The notes beneath the pieces are model-generated. The model did not search any database. It was not told the DNA's origin and was given only the letters and a program-made list of their open reading frames with translations. Positions 14,951 to 24,592 of a DNA stretch of 38,161 nucleotides are shown here, one piece after another. A program made the position numbers and the translations under genes. The DNA comes from Lachnospiraceae bacterium (GTDB taxonomy: Bacteria; Bacillota; Clostridia; Lachnospirales; Lachnospiraceae), in contig CAAFZP010000068.1 of NCBI GenBank assembly GCA_900767585.1, positions 1 through 38,161 on the forward strand, read 5' to 3'. The stretch's first letter is position 1. Each line of letters opens with the position of its first letter.

Positions 14951-15862
14951 ATGGATTCAAATATTTTGCTGGAAAGCGGCACAAATGAGCTGGAAGTGTT
15001 GGAGTTTGTAATACAGGGCAATCATTATGGCATTAATGTGGAAAAAGTACGGGAGATTCTTCCATATCAGGAGATTACGCCGGTGCCAAACTCGCATCCA
15101 TGTATCGAGGGCATTTTTATGCCACGTGGAGATATCATTACAGTCATTGATCTTTTTCAGACACTTGGATTTGCAAATCCCGACAAGAAAAATAATTTTT
15201 TGATTGTAACGAATTTTAATAATCTGAATATTGCATTTGATGTACAGTCAGTGATTGGCATTAACCGTGTATCGTGGAAGGATGTAGTGAAGCCGGACGC
15301 GACAGTCAGTGGACCGGGAACCGGAGTTGCGACAGGCATTATTAAAAATCCGGACAATCTGTTGATCATTCTGGATTTTGAAAGAATTGTGGAAGGCATC
15401 TGTCCGGAGACAAGCCTGCGGATTTCACAGGTGTCAGAGCTTGGAAACCGTCAGAGAAATGATATTCCGATTCTGATTGCAGAAGATTCGATGATGCTTT
15501 GCAAATTGATCGAGGATGCACTTCACAAAGCCGGATATACAAAGCTTACGATCAAGAATAATGGACAGGAAGCATGGGATTATCTGTGTGAATTGAAAAA
15601 GAACAATGGCGTGGAGTATGGTGCCAAGTGCCTGATTACAGATATAGAGATGCCGCAGATGGATGGACATCATCTGATTAAATTGATCCGTGAAACAGAA
15701 GGATTAAAACAGATTCCGATTATCATTTTCTCATCGTTGATCAACGAAGATATGAAGCGGAAAGGGAATCTGCTTGGTGCAGATGCACAGATCAGTAAAC
15801 CGGAGATTGGACAGCTGGTTGGAATATTGGATAAACTGGTAGCCAGTCAGATATACGGATAG
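14951..15862 (+). CDS. cheV: Chemotaxis protein CheV (CheW-receiver fusion)
   Basis: A 303-residue coupling protein. The CheW-like domain is at about 12-155 (VLEFVIQGNHYGINVEKVRE, PRGDIITVIDL). The receiver domain is at 172-300, with E178-D179, phospho-acceptor D231 (LITDIEMPQMDG) and the K of SKPE. CheV links CheA to chemoreceptors, and its phosphorylation tunes adaptation. This implies that the organism is chemotactic and probably flagellated. GAGGAGG lies six bases before ATG 14951. It follows the lipoprotein by 28 bases and ends before a hairpin at 15871. Confidence 0.95.
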   Translation: MDSNILLESGTNELEVLEFVIQGNHYGINVEKVREILPYQEITPVPNSHPCIEGIFMPRGDIITVIDLFQTLGFANPDKKNNFLIVTNFNNLNIAFDVQSVIGINRVSWKDVVKPDATVSGPGTGVATGIIKNPDNLLIILDFERIVEGICPETSLRISQVSELGNRQRNDIPILIAEDSMMLCKLIEDALHKAGYTKLTIKNNGQEAWDYLCELKKNNGVEYGAKCLITDIEMPQMDGHHLIKLIRETEGLKQIPIIIFSSLINEDMKRKGNLLGADAQISKPEIGQLVGILDKLVASQIYG

Positions 15863-15870
15863 CAAACGAT

Positions 15871-15897
15871 ATGCCGGCAGAAAATCTCTGCCGGCAT
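15871..15897 (+). terminator. Strong hairpin after cheV (terminator-like)
   Basis: ATGCCGGCAGA (15871-15881) pairs perfectly with TCTGCCGGCAT (15887-15897) around AAATC. The downstream T content is poor (CTGAAATTTATT), so termination may be incomplete. Confidence 0.6.
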
Positions 15898-15936
15898 CTG
15901 AAATTTATTCCTATACATTTTATGAGGTGAGAGAAG

Positions 15937-17148
15937 ATGAATTTAAAAAGTACCGGAAAGACAAAGGCTGAAATCAAAGAGATGTACAACACATATTTTT
16001 ATGAGACATTCAAACGGTTTGATTTCATAGCTGAAAAAGGCGAGGATGATTATGTCGTTGATGAGACCGGAAAGCGTTATCTGGATTTTATGGCCGGAAT
16101 TGCAGTCAATTCCGCTGGACATTGCAACAAAAAAGTTGTGCAGGCAATTCAGGAACAGTGCCAGGAGATGATGCATGCATCCAATTATTTTTATACGGTT
16201 CCGCAGGCAGTGCTTGCAAAGCGTATCTGCGATGCAATCGGTATGGAAAAGATATATTATCAGAATTCCGGTGCAGAGGCAAATGAAGTGATGATAAAGC
16301 TAGCCAGAAAATATGGCAAAGATCATTTTGGACCGAACCGGTATCATATCGTAACTGCAGAGAACAGTTTCCATGGACGTACGCTTGCGACACTGGCGGC
16401 AACCGGTCAGCCGGGAACTGCAATCCAGAAAAATTACGATCCGATGATTCCCGGATTTTCATATGCAAAGTTCAATGACGTACAGTCGTTTGCAGATGCC
16501 TGTACAGAGGATACGATTGCAATCATGGTTGAGCCGGTGCAGGGAGAAGGCGGCGTGATTCCGGCAACAAAAGAATTTCTCCAGGGACTGCGGAAACTGT
16601 GCGATGAGCGGAATATGTTATTGCTGTTTGATGAAGTGCAGACAGGCTGGGGAAGAACAGGCAGTCTGATGGCTTATATGGGATATGGTGTCAAACCGGA
16701 TTGCGTCAGCATGGCAAAGGCTATGGGCGGCGGTATGCCGATCGGTGCGATGTGTACAAGTGCCGAGCTTGCTCTCACATTTGGACCAGGTGCGCATGGA
16801 AGTACATATGCCGGAAATCCGGTTGCGTGTGCAGCAAGCTATGCTCAGATTGGTGAGATCATGGATAACCACCTTCCGGAAAATGCCGAGAAGATGGGAA
16901 CCTATTTCCGCGCGAAGCTTGCAAAACTGCCATGTGTGAAAGAAGTCCGTGGGCGCGGGCTGATGCTCGGTGTGGAATTTGAAAAGGAGATTGCAACAGA
17001 TCTGAAATACCAGGCAGCGGATGAAGGACTTTTGATTACTGCAGTCCGCCCGGGTGTGATCCGGCTTGTACCACCGCTCGATATCACAGAGAAAGAATGT
17101 GATGCGGCATTTGATATTTTAAATAAAGTTGTTTCAAAATTGGTATAA
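15937..17148 (+). CDS. argD: Class III PLP aminotransferase, probably acetylornithine aminotransferase
   Basis: A 403-residue fold-type I aminotransferase. It has the PLP-binding GAEANE (about 112-117), the Asp in LLFDEVQTGWGRTG (D232) and the Schiff-base Lys K261 (SMAKAMGGGMPIG). Near-equal similarity to acetylornithine, succinylornithine and related omega-aminotransferases is expected. N2-acetylornithine:2-oxoglutarate transamination in arginine synthesis is the most likely activity, but no other arg gene is in the window to confirm it. GAGGTGAGAG lies just before ATG 15937. The M18 peptidase gene follows by 45 bases. Confidence 0.85.
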   Translation: MNLKSTGKTKAEIKEMYNTYFYETFKRFDFIAEKGEDDYVVDETGKRYLDFMAGIAVNSAGHCNKKVVQAIQEQCQEMMHASNYFYTVPQAVLAKRICDAIGMEKIYYQNSGAEANEVMIKLARKYGKDHFGPNRYHIVTAENSFHGRTLATLAATGQPGTAIQKNYDPMIPGFSYAKFNDVQSFADACTEDTIAIMVEPVQGEGGVIPATKEFLQGLRKLCDERNMLLLFDEVQTGWGRTGSLMAYMGYGVKPDCVSMAKAMGGGMPIGAMCTSAELALTFGPGAHGSTYAGNPVACAASYAQIGEIMDNHLPENAEKMGTYFRAKLAKLPCVKEVRGRGLMLGVEFEKEIATDLKYQAADEGLLITAVRPGVIRLVPPLDITEKECDAAFDILNKVVSKLV

Positions 17149-17193
17149 TAGTAATAGATAAAAGCGTGAAGCACAGACAGGAGGCTATGACCG

Positions 17194-18573
17194 ATGAAAC
17201 GTAAAAATGCATGGACAACATATGACAAAAAACAGATGACAGAGCTCGAAAAGCTTTGCAAAGATTATCTGAAGTTTCTGGACAAAGGAAAGACAGAACG
17301 CGAGTGCACAAAGCAGATTGTGAAGCTTGCCGAAGAACATGGATATGTGAATCTGGCTGATATTACAAAAGAAAAGAAAACTTTAAAAGCGGGTGATAAA
17401 GTATACAATGTATGCATGGGCAAAACGGTCGCGCTTTTCATGATCGGCAAGAAAAAAATCGAGCACGGTATGAATATTCTCGGTGCACATATTGATTCTC
17501 CAAGGATGGATGTAAAGCAGAATCCGTTGTATGAGAGTGAAGATTTTGCATATCTCGATACACATTATTATGGCGGTATCAAGAAATACCAATGGGTGAC
17601 ACTTCCACTTGCACTTCATGGTGTGATCGTCAAGAAAGATGGCAGCGTGGAGACTGTGAATATCGGAGAAGAAAAAGGTGACCCTGTATTTTGTGTGACC
17701 GATCTTTTGATTCACCTTGCCGGCGAGCAGATGGAGAAAAAAGCAAACAAAGTGATCGAAGGGGAAAAACTGGATGTCCTCGTCGGAAGCAAGCCATTAA
17801 AGGGTGAGGAAAAGGATGCGGTCAAAGCTGGAATCCTTGCGATATTGAAAGAAAAATATGACATGGATGAGGAAGATTTCATGTCAGCGGAGATTGAAGT
17901 TGTTCCGGCTGGCCATGCACGGGAAGCGGGACTTGACAAGAGCATGGTGATGTCCTATGGACAGGATGACCGTGTCTGTGCATACACATCGCTTGCTGCG
18001 ATGCTCGAAGTGGATGCTGTGGACAAGACAACCTGCTGCCTGCTTACAGACAAGGAAGAAATCGGCAGTGTCGGTGCAACCGGCATGCAGTCACGGTTCT
18101 TTGAGAACTCGGTTGCAGAATTGATGGATGCAATGGGAGCGTTTAGTGAGCTTTCTCTGCGCAGATGTCTTGCAAATTCCAGCATGCTTTCTTCGGATGT
18201 GAATGCAGCGTATGATCCGTTATTTGCAGATGCATTTGAGAAAAATAATGCTTCGTATTTTGGAAGAGGTGTTGTATTCAGTAAATTTACCGGTTCAAGA
18301 GGAAAATCCGGAAGCAACGATGCAAATGCGGAATATATCGCACGAATCCGCAAGATGATGGACAAAAACGATGTCTGCTTCCAGACAGCGGAACTTGGCA
18401 AGGTTGATATCGGCGGTGGCGGTACAATCGCTTATATCCTTTCGCTGTATGGTATGGAAGTGATTGACTGTGGTGTGGCAGTGCTGAATATGCATGCTCC
18501 GTGGGAGATTACATCCAAAGCAGATATATATGAAGCATATAAATGTTATAAAGTATTTTTAAAAGAAGCGTGA
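17194..18573 (+). CDS. M18-family metallo-aminopeptidase
   Basis: A 459-residue zinc aminopeptidase of the M18 (aspartyl aminopeptidase) family, cytosolic and normally multimeric. Seen: GAHIDSPRMD with H99 and D101, SYGQDDRVCAYTS with bridging Asp, DKEEIGSVGATGMQSRF with the catalytic and metal Glu pair, and a late metal-His region around VLNMHAPWEI. It removes N-terminal residues, often acidic, from peptides, so a role in peptide turnover is likely. AGGAGG sits nine bases before ATG 17194. It is followed by the hybrid sensor gene after 26 bases, with no terminator in between. Confidence 0.93.
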   Translation: MKRKNAWTTYDKKQMTELEKLCKDYLKFLDKGKTERECTKQIVKLAEEHGYVNLADITKEKKTLKAGDKVYNVCMGKTVALFMIGKKKIEHGMNILGAHIDSPRMDVKQNPLYESEDFAYLDTHYYGGIKKYQWVTLPLALHGVIVKKDGSVETVNIGEEKGDPVFCVTDLLIHLAGEQMEKKANKVIEGEKLDVLVGSKPLKGEEKDAVKAGILAILKEKYDMDEEDFMSAEIEVVPAGHAREAGLDKSMVMSYGQDDRVCAYTSLAAMLEVDAVDKTTCCLLTDKEEIGSVGATGMQSRFFENSVAELMDAMGAFSELSLRRCLANSSMLSSDVNAAYDPLFADAFEKNNASYFGRGVVFSKFTGSRGKSGSNDANAEYIARIRKMMDKNDVCFQTAELGKVDIGGGGTIAYILSLYGMEVIDCGVAVLNMHAPWEITSKADIYEAYKCYKVFLKEA

Positions 18574-18599
18574 TCTGAAATCAGAATAAGTATGGCATT

Positions 18600-21500
18600 A
18601 TGATTAAACCAGGCAATAAAGGTAAAAAATTCATAGCAGAAATTATGGCATTCCTTATGGTATGCCTTTTTCTGCTGTCTTCATTTCAGGCGCCGGCTAA
18701 AGCAAAAGATTCTTTTCTGGCCGGCTATGTCCAGACGATTTATAATCAGAAATCAGGAATTGGAAGTAATGAGATTAATTGTTTGTTTCAATCTTCTTCC
18801 GGTTATATCTGGGTAGGTACAGATGGCGGTTTGTACCGCTCAAATGGATCCGGATTCCAGAGCATTGATCTGTGGGATACAGAACGGACAGATTTATATT
18901 CCATCAATTGTATCACACAGGATGAAAAAGGACGTATGTGGATTGGTACGGATAATTATGGCCTTTTTTATATTGAGGATGGGAAAACACATCATCTGCA
19001 GGAAGAATATTATAATGGGATTAAGACGATTATATCAATTGTTGCAGCGTCGGATGGAACGGTCTATGTTGGAAGCATGAACGGTTTGTATACGATTTGC
19101 GATGTGTCGGACACAGGGCGGACCGATACGTCGGAGTATTGTCTGCAGCCGTGCAGTAATTCAACACTTGCAGGAACCGAGTTCCGGGGGCTTGTTTCAA
19201 AATCGGATGAGATATGGGGATTGACCAGCAATAATCTGATTTATGTTTTCAATCAGGATGGGATTCTCAGAAAAATAGAAATCTCGGATCAGACAGCCGA
19301 TGAATTAAATGCTATCTATGTCTGCCAGAATCAGGTGTATGTCGGGACAACCGGGCAGGAAGTGTATGTGTTCCGGTCTACAACAAGCAGACATACGATT
19401 GTTTCAGGTGTGGATGGCATCAACAGCTTTATGCAGGACGCGCAGGGAAGAGTCTGGGTATGTGCCGATAATGGATATGGATATTTTGACAGCCGGTCAA
19501 ATTTTGTAAAAATCAATGACAGCAAGGTGGATACTTATATTTCCTGCATGATCCAGGATTATGAAGGAAATTACTGGGTCGCATCCTCGCGTGTCGGCTT
19601 ATTGCTTTTGACAAAAAGCAAATTTACAGATTACAACCTTTCTGTTGGCATGCCGGAAAGCATGGTAAATGCGGTATACGAGTACAAGAACAGAACATAC
19701 ATTGCGACAGATGATGGATTGTATATTTATAATCAAAAAGGGGAACAGGAAGTCGACGAACTGACAGAGATGCTGAAAAATGTCAGTGTAAGACATGTTA
19801 TTGCAGATAAAAAAGGGACCATATGGATATCCACATATCGAAAGTATGGTGTTATCAAATATCAGACGGATGGAACCATCACAGTATTCGGAAGGGCAAA
19901 TGGACTTCCGGGAATTACGGTGAATTGTGTATTGCCTTTGACGGATGGAAAAATTGCAATTGCAACAAAAGAAGGAATGGCAATCCTGGATGCCGATGGC
20001 AACGCAGAACAAGTATATGCGGCAGGCTCAAAGCTTGCAGAAGTCAATGTGCTCTCACTGTTTGAAACTGAAAATGGCGATATCCTCGCCGGCACAGATG
20101 GAGAAGGTATATTCCGGATTGAACGCGGACAGGATAAACTGGTGCAATATAAAACTGAGGATGGACTGAATTCGGATGTTGTGACGTGTTTTTCACAGGG
20201 ACAACAGGGAATCTGGATTGGGACAGACAGTGGCGTCTGTTTCTTTAGTGAAGGGTTCCGTATAATCAGTAATGTGGAGTATTCAAATAGTATTTATGAC
20301 ATTATCATTGATCAGGGGTCTGTGTGGCTGATTGGATCACTGGGCATCCTGCGTTCTTCCGAAGATGAACTGCTTGGAAGTAATGGTATTTCAGAGCGTT
20401 ATCTGGCAACCGGAGATGGACTTATTAAAACAATCAGTACAACCGGAAATGCGTGTATAGACCAAAATGGTAAGTTGTATATATGCTGTAACGAAGGGAT
20501 ATCTGTTTTGAATACAGAACATATCTGGTATAACGAAATGCCACCGATAATCAAGGTAACGAAGATTGATGTTGACGGTGTATCTTACGAATTTGACGAT
20601 TTAAGTGATGGTTTGCTGATAAAGAGTGACGCATCGAAAATTACAATTGATTTTGCCGTGTTCTCTTATATGAACCGCGGTAATATGAAAGTGGAATATC
20701 AATTGGAGGGGTTTGATGCGAAGAAAACGGAACTGAAGGGAGATGATGTCCTTCAGGCTGTTTACACAAACCTGAATGGTGGTGTATATACATTTACTGT
20801 GAATGCATATAACGGAGATGGCGTTGCCTGTGAAAAACCGTTATCGTTTGTGATTGAAAAACAAAAACGGATTTTTGAAAGTCCGCTTGCAAGAACCATT
20901 CTGATTTTTAGTGTGGCCGTTGTAATTTTGTTGTTGCTATTAACGGTCATCCGTGTCCGTAAGATGTTGAAATCAAAAACATCCGCATTGGAACAGCTGT
21001 CCAAAGAACATGAGGAAGCTGTAAAAACGAGTACTGCAAAAAATGATTACCTTGCAAATATGAGTAATGAGATTAAAACACCAATTCATGCCATGATGGT
21101 GAAAGCGGATGAACTGCTTCATGTGGTTGATCAGGATTCTCCTTACAGGAAAGACATCCGGGGAATCTATGAGATTGGAAATGATATTCTGGCGAGTGTG
21201 GATGATATTATTCTGCTTGCAAAACTTGAATCTGGAAGAATTGAGCTGGAAGAAAGTAATTATGATGTATCAGATCTTGCAGCTGACATGTCTGATTATG
21301 TGATCAAACAGATGGCAGAGGCAGATAAAGATGTGAAGTTTTTTGTAGAGCTTGGAGAAAATATTACAGATAATCTGATTGGTGATGTCGATAAGATACG
21401 TAGTATTCTGGTAAGACTTTTGGATAATGCGATTCGTTATACAAAACAGGGCAGTGTGACATTGTCTATCGATGGATATGAATATACAGACCACGCGCAC

Positions 21501-22943
21501 CGGGATATGATAAATATTTTATTTACGGTCGCTGATACAGGAATAGGAATCCAGGAAGAACGTCTGGAAACGATTTTTGAATTATACGAGACCGGGGACA
21601 ATATGAAAAACAGTACGCATCCGGGACATGGCGCGGGACTTGCGATAGCAAAGGGCTATGCGGATATTCTGAATGCGGAACTTACTGTGGAAAGTGTGTA
21701 TGGAGCCGGATCCACGTTTGTACTTTCGTTAGATCAGAAACCAGCGGTTAAATTGAGCAGCGGACAGGTTGTATCCAAGATTGATGATACAGTATCCAAA
21801 GAGGATGCGGAAAAACTCTGGCTGCCGGAAGTATCGGCACTTCTGGTGGACGATGATGAAGTCAGTGTGGAAGTAAGCCGTAAAGTGCTGACATCTTTTG
21901 ATATGAAGCTTGATGTTGCAACGTCAGGGCTCAGCGCGATAGATATGGTATTGAATCATGATTATGATGTTGTATTTATGGATCTTTCCATGCCAATCAT
22001 GAATGGTGTGGATGCTATGCGTGAAATCCGGGATCTCGATGATATAAAGTATGCGATGCTCCCGATTATTGCACTGGATCCGGATGCAATCGAAGGAAAT
22101 CGTGGAAATAACATCACAGCCGGTTTTACGGACAGCATTGTGAAACCGATGGAACCACGCCGGGTGGCAGCAATCTTAAAAGACTGTCTGCCAGAGAAAA
22201 AATTGCAGGAACGTTCGGATGACGTGAAGCTTCTGATAGAGGGCTCCCGGTTTTGCGAAGGACTTAGACGGTTGCAGGAATCTCTGGATGTGGAAGAGGC
22301 AATTCAAAGGATTGGCGGAAGTATTGAAGTTTATAATAAACTGATTCGGGCATTTTATATGCAGAACAAAGATGCGGCCGATACACTTGCAGAGAAGTCA
22401 ACGCGCGATATCCGGACATTTAAGGCAAAAATCCATTCCATCCGGACATTATCGAACAGCATTGGTGCTTATGAATTTGCAAAATATGCAGCGAAGATGG
22501 AAGTTTCTGTCAATGTTGGAAAACGTGATCAGCTGCGTCAGAATCTGAAGGAATTTATAGATGAGCTTGTCTATCTGCTTTTGATTGTGGAAGATTATGA
22601 ACATTTTGTCGATGAGGTTTCCGGCATGACCGATGAGGAATATGCAGCAAAGATGGCGCAAAAGGAAGAGAAAACTGAGACGGATATTGCGGTACAACCG
22701 GAAGAAAAAACAGAAGTGGCAGATGACCGGTCGGTGATTGCGATTTCTGTTCTTGATACGATTGTTGCGGATGCACAAGCCGGAGATTATACTGCAGCCA
22801 GTGAAGAATTAGATGCACTGCTGCAACGTGGATATGATGGTGATAATCTGGAATTTTTACATGCGTTGTCGGATGTGCTGAAAGAAGAACAGCCGGAAGC
22901 GGTGCTTGATCTTGTAAACACATATAAGGATTTAAAATTGTGA
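18600..22943 (+). CDS. Hybrid sensor with two-component-regulator propellers, HATPase, receiver and Hpt domains
   Basis: A 1447-residue membrane protein. A signal segment (residues about 9-35) leads to an extracellular Reg_prop beta-propeller region (about 40-640, repeated GxIWVGTDGGL-type blades). A Y_Y_Y domain (about 645-752) and one TM (about 765-788) follow. In the kinase core the H box reads NMSNEIKTPIHAM, so the phospho-acceptor His is Asn (N823); the ATP-binding boxes (LLDNAIRYT, VADTGIGI, GHGAGLAIA) look intact. The receiver has D1128 (FMDLSMP) and K1182, but Asp1160 replaces the usual Thr/Ser. The Hpt-like domain keeps H1279 (KIHSIRTLSNSIGA). There is no DNA-binding output domain. 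The architecture recalls Bacteroidetes hybrid systems. The SD is poor; ATG 18600 is supported by the signal segment. It may be co-transcribed with the M18 gene. Confidence 0.92.
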   Translation: MIKPGNKGKKFIAEIMAFLMVCLFLLSSFQAPAKAKDSFLAGYVQTIYNQKSGIGSNEINCLFQSSSGYIWVGTDGGLYRSNGSGFQSIDLWDTERTDLYSINCITQDEKGRMWIGTDNYGLFYIEDGKTHHLQEEYYNGIKTIISIVAASDGTVYVGSMNGLYTICDVSDTGRTDTSEYCLQPCSNSTLAGTEFRGLVSKSDEIWGLTSNNLIYVFNQDGILRKIEISDQTADELNAIYVCQNQVYVGTTGQEVYVFRSTTSRHTIVSGVDGINSFMQDAQGRVWVCADNGYGYFDSRSNFVKINDSKVDTYISCMIQDYEGNYWVASSRVGLLLLTKSKFTDYNLSVGMPESMVNAVYEYKNRTYIATDDGLYIYNQKGEQEVDELTEMLKNVSVRHVIADKKGTIWISTYRKYGVIKYQTDGTITVFGRANGLPGITVNCVLPLTDGKIAIATKEGMAILDADGNAEQVYAAGSKLAEVNVLSLFETENGDILAGTDGEGIFRIERGQDKLVQYKTEDGLNSDVVTCFSQGQQGIWIGTDSGVCFFSEGFRIISNVEYSNSIYDIIIDQGSVWLIGSLGILRSSEDELLGSNGISERYLATGDGLIKTISTTGNACIDQNGKLYICCNEGISVLNTEHIWYNEMPPIIKVTKIDVDGVSYEFDDLSDGLLIKSDASKITIDFAVFSYMNRGNMKVEYQLEGFDAKKTELKGDDVLQAVYTNLNGGVYTFTVNAYNGDGVACEKPLSFVIEKQKRIFESPLARTILIFSVAVVILLLLLTVIRVRKMLKSKTSALEQLSKEHEEAVKTSTAKNDYLANMSNEIKTPIHAMMVKADELLHVVDQDSPYRKDIRGIYEIGNDILASVDDIILLAKLESGRIELEESNYDVSDLAADMSDYVIKQMAEADKDVKFFVELGENITDNLIGDVDKIRSILVRLLDNAIRYTKQGSVTLSIDGYEYTDHAHRDMINILFTVADTGIGIQEERLETIFELYETGDNMKNSTHPGHGAGLAIAKGYADILNAELTVESVYGAGSTFVLSLDQKPAVKLSSGQVVSKIDDTVSKEDAEKLWLPEVSALLVDDDEVSVEVSRKVLTSFDMKLDVATSGLSAIDMVLNHDYDVVFMDLSMPIMNGVDAMREIRDLDDIKYAMLPIIALDPDAIEGNRGNNITAGFTDSIVKPMEPRRVAAILKDCLPEKKLQERSDDVKLLIEGSRFCEGLRRLQESLDVEEAIQRIGGSIEVYNKLIRAFYMQNKDAADTLAEKSTRDIRTFKAKIHSIRTLSNSIGAYEFAKYAAKMEVSVNVGKRDQLRQNLKEFIDELVYLLLIVEDYEHFVDEVSGMTDEEYAAKMAQKEEKTETDIAVQPEEKTEVADDRSVIAISVLDTIVADAQAGDYTAASEELDALLQRGYDGDNLEFLHALSDVLKEEQPEAVLDLVNTYKDLKL

Positions 22944-23022
22944 TGCACTGCACGAATGTGTATACATGGCAGTCTTTTGTAAATGAAAACCTAGGATAGA
23001 GAGAAAAATGGAGGAGCCCGAT

Positions 23023-23229
23023 ATGAACATAATATTGTCAGGAGAGACAAAAATCGTACCGGATGGAATGACAATTGCTGCGCTTATACAACAGGAACAG
23101 ATCGAAACACCGGATCATGTACGCGTGGCTGTCAATGATGATTTTATTGCAACAGAGCATTTTACAGATACAAAGCTGCAGGAGGGCGATGTCGTTGAGA
23201 TTTTGATGTTCATGGGTGGCGGCAGATAA
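23023..23229 (+). CDS. thiS: ThiS/MoaD-like sulfur carrier protein
   Basis: A 68-residue beta-grasp protein ending MGGGR. In ThiS/MoaD/Urm1 proteins a C-terminal Gly-Gly is adenylated and converted to a thiocarboxylate. Here one Arg follows the glycines, so the tail would need trimming or the protein may not be activated. The next gene, 82 bases on, is a rhodanese-TtcA fusion, and no other thiamine gene is present. A role as sulfur donor to tRNA thiolation (compare TtuB with TtuA, or Urm1 with Ncs6) is therefore as plausible as thiazole synthesis. ATG 23023 has GGAGG eight bases upstream; the in-frame ATG at 23008 overlaps that SD. Confidence 0.8.
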   Translation: MNIILSGETKIVPDGMTIAALIQQEQIETPDHVRVAVNDDFIATEHFTDTKLQEGDVVEILMFMGGGR

Positions 23230-23311
23230 AGGCACTAAGCCCGGACATCAATCAGGTACAGGCTTTTTGTTTGAAGCTTGTTCCCTGGAGTTTAGCTCGG
23301 AGGATAAGGAC

Positions 23312-24454
23312 ATGTATGATATTTTACCAGAGGAATTAAAAGATTATAGTGCATATACGATTGTGGATATCCGGGATGATATGTCGTATGCATATGGTCA
23401 TCTGCCGGATGCGATCTCTGTGCCGCAGGCGGAGCTTTCCGCGTATATCGATGAGTGGAAAGATGGCGGGAAAGTACTCGTTTATTGCAAACGCGGAGAA
23501 GCAAGTGCCGATGCTGTCTTGATGCTTCGTGAACAGGGCGTGGAAGCTTATAATTTAAAGGGTGGCTATATGGCATGGCTGATGCTTGCTATGCAGGAGC
23601 CGGTGGAACAATCAGATACGGATTTTGCAAAGGATGTGGAAGAGAGCATACGGAAGCGGTTCCGGAAGAAAATCTGGTGCAAGTTCACGAAAGCAATCAA
23701 TGAATATGAACTCGTGAAACCGGGGGATAATATCGCGGTATGTATCTCCGGCGGGAAAGATTCCATGTTGATGGCGAAACTGTTCCAGGAGTTGAAACGA
23801 CATAATAAGTTTCCGTTTGAAGTACAGTTCCTTGTGATGGATCCGGGGTATAGTCCCGAAAATCGGCAGGTGATTGAGACAAATGCGAAGAATCTGAACA
23901 TTCCAATCACGATATTTGAGTCAGACATATTCGAGTCGGTCTTTCATGTGGAGAAATCGCCTTGCTATCTGTGCGCGCGTATGCGGCGCGGTCATCTGTA
24001 CAGTCAGGCGAAAGCGCTTGGCTGTAATAAGATTGCTCTGGGACATCATTATGATGACGTGATTGAGACGATCCTGATGGGAATGTTATATGGGGCGCAG
24101 GTGCAGACGATGATGCCGAAGCTTCACAGTACGAACTTCGAGGGTATGGAACTGATCCGTCCGCTGTATCTCGTGCGCGAGGACGATATTAAGGCATGGC
24201 GCGATGCGAACCATCTGCATTTTATCCAGTGTGCGTGCAAATTTACAGATACCTGTTCTTCGTGTGATAAGGATGGACAGAGCAATTCCAAACGTCTGGA
24301 GGTAAAGAAACTGATCCATGAGCTTGCGAAGACGAATCCGTTTGTGGAAGGAAACATCTTCAAGAGCGTGGAAAATGTGAACTTAAGCACAGTGATCGCA
24401 TACAAAGAAAATGGTGTGAAGCATCATTTTCTGGATGACTATGACAAAGAGTGA
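23312..24454 (+). CDS. Rhodanese-TtcA-like fusion (tRNA thiolation type PP-loop ATPase)
   Basis: A 380-residue two-domain protein. Residues about 5-95 are a rhodanese with the persulfide Cys in VYCKRGEAS (C59). Residues about 115-370 form an adenine-nucleotide alpha-hydrolase of the TtcA/TtuA group, with PP-loop ISGGKDSM (146-151). It has CYLC (C218, C221) and a second cluster, CACKFTDTCSSC (307-318), likely ligands for an Fe-S cluster, and GHHYDDVIET. TtcA-type enzymes adenylate a tRNA base and insert sulfur, for example s2C32. The fused rhodanese suggests direct persulfide delivery. GGAGG lies eight bases before ATG 23312; an in-frame ATG at 23216 would overlap thiS and lacks support. The exact base modified is not deducible. 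Confidence 0.88.
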   Translation: MYDILPEELKDYSAYTIVDIRDDMSYAYGHLPDAISVPQAELSAYIDEWKDGGKVLVYCKRGEASADAVLMLREQGVEAYNLKGGYMAWLMLAMQEPVEQSDTDFAKDVEESIRKRFRKKIWCKFTKAINEYELVKPGDNIAVCISGGKDSMLMAKLFQELKRHNKFPFEVQFLVMDPGYSPENRQVIETNAKNLNIPITIFESDIFESVFHVEKSPCYLCARMRRGHLYSQAKALGCNKIALGHHYDDVIETILMGMLYGAQVQTMMPKLHSTNFEGMELIRPLYLVREDDIKAWRDANHLHFIQCACKFTDTCSSCDKDGQSNSKRLEVKKLIHELAKTNPFVEGNIFKSVENVNLSTVIAYKENGVKHHFLDDYDKE

Positions 24455-24592
24455 TAACATACATCATATAATGAAATAATGACGGAATATATAATTCTGG
24501 AATTTTAAATAAGTAAAAGACGTTGCAGAATAACAGAGATATAGTTTGCAATTGAATGATGGAATAACAAGAGAAAAAGGAGACGAGAGAAA

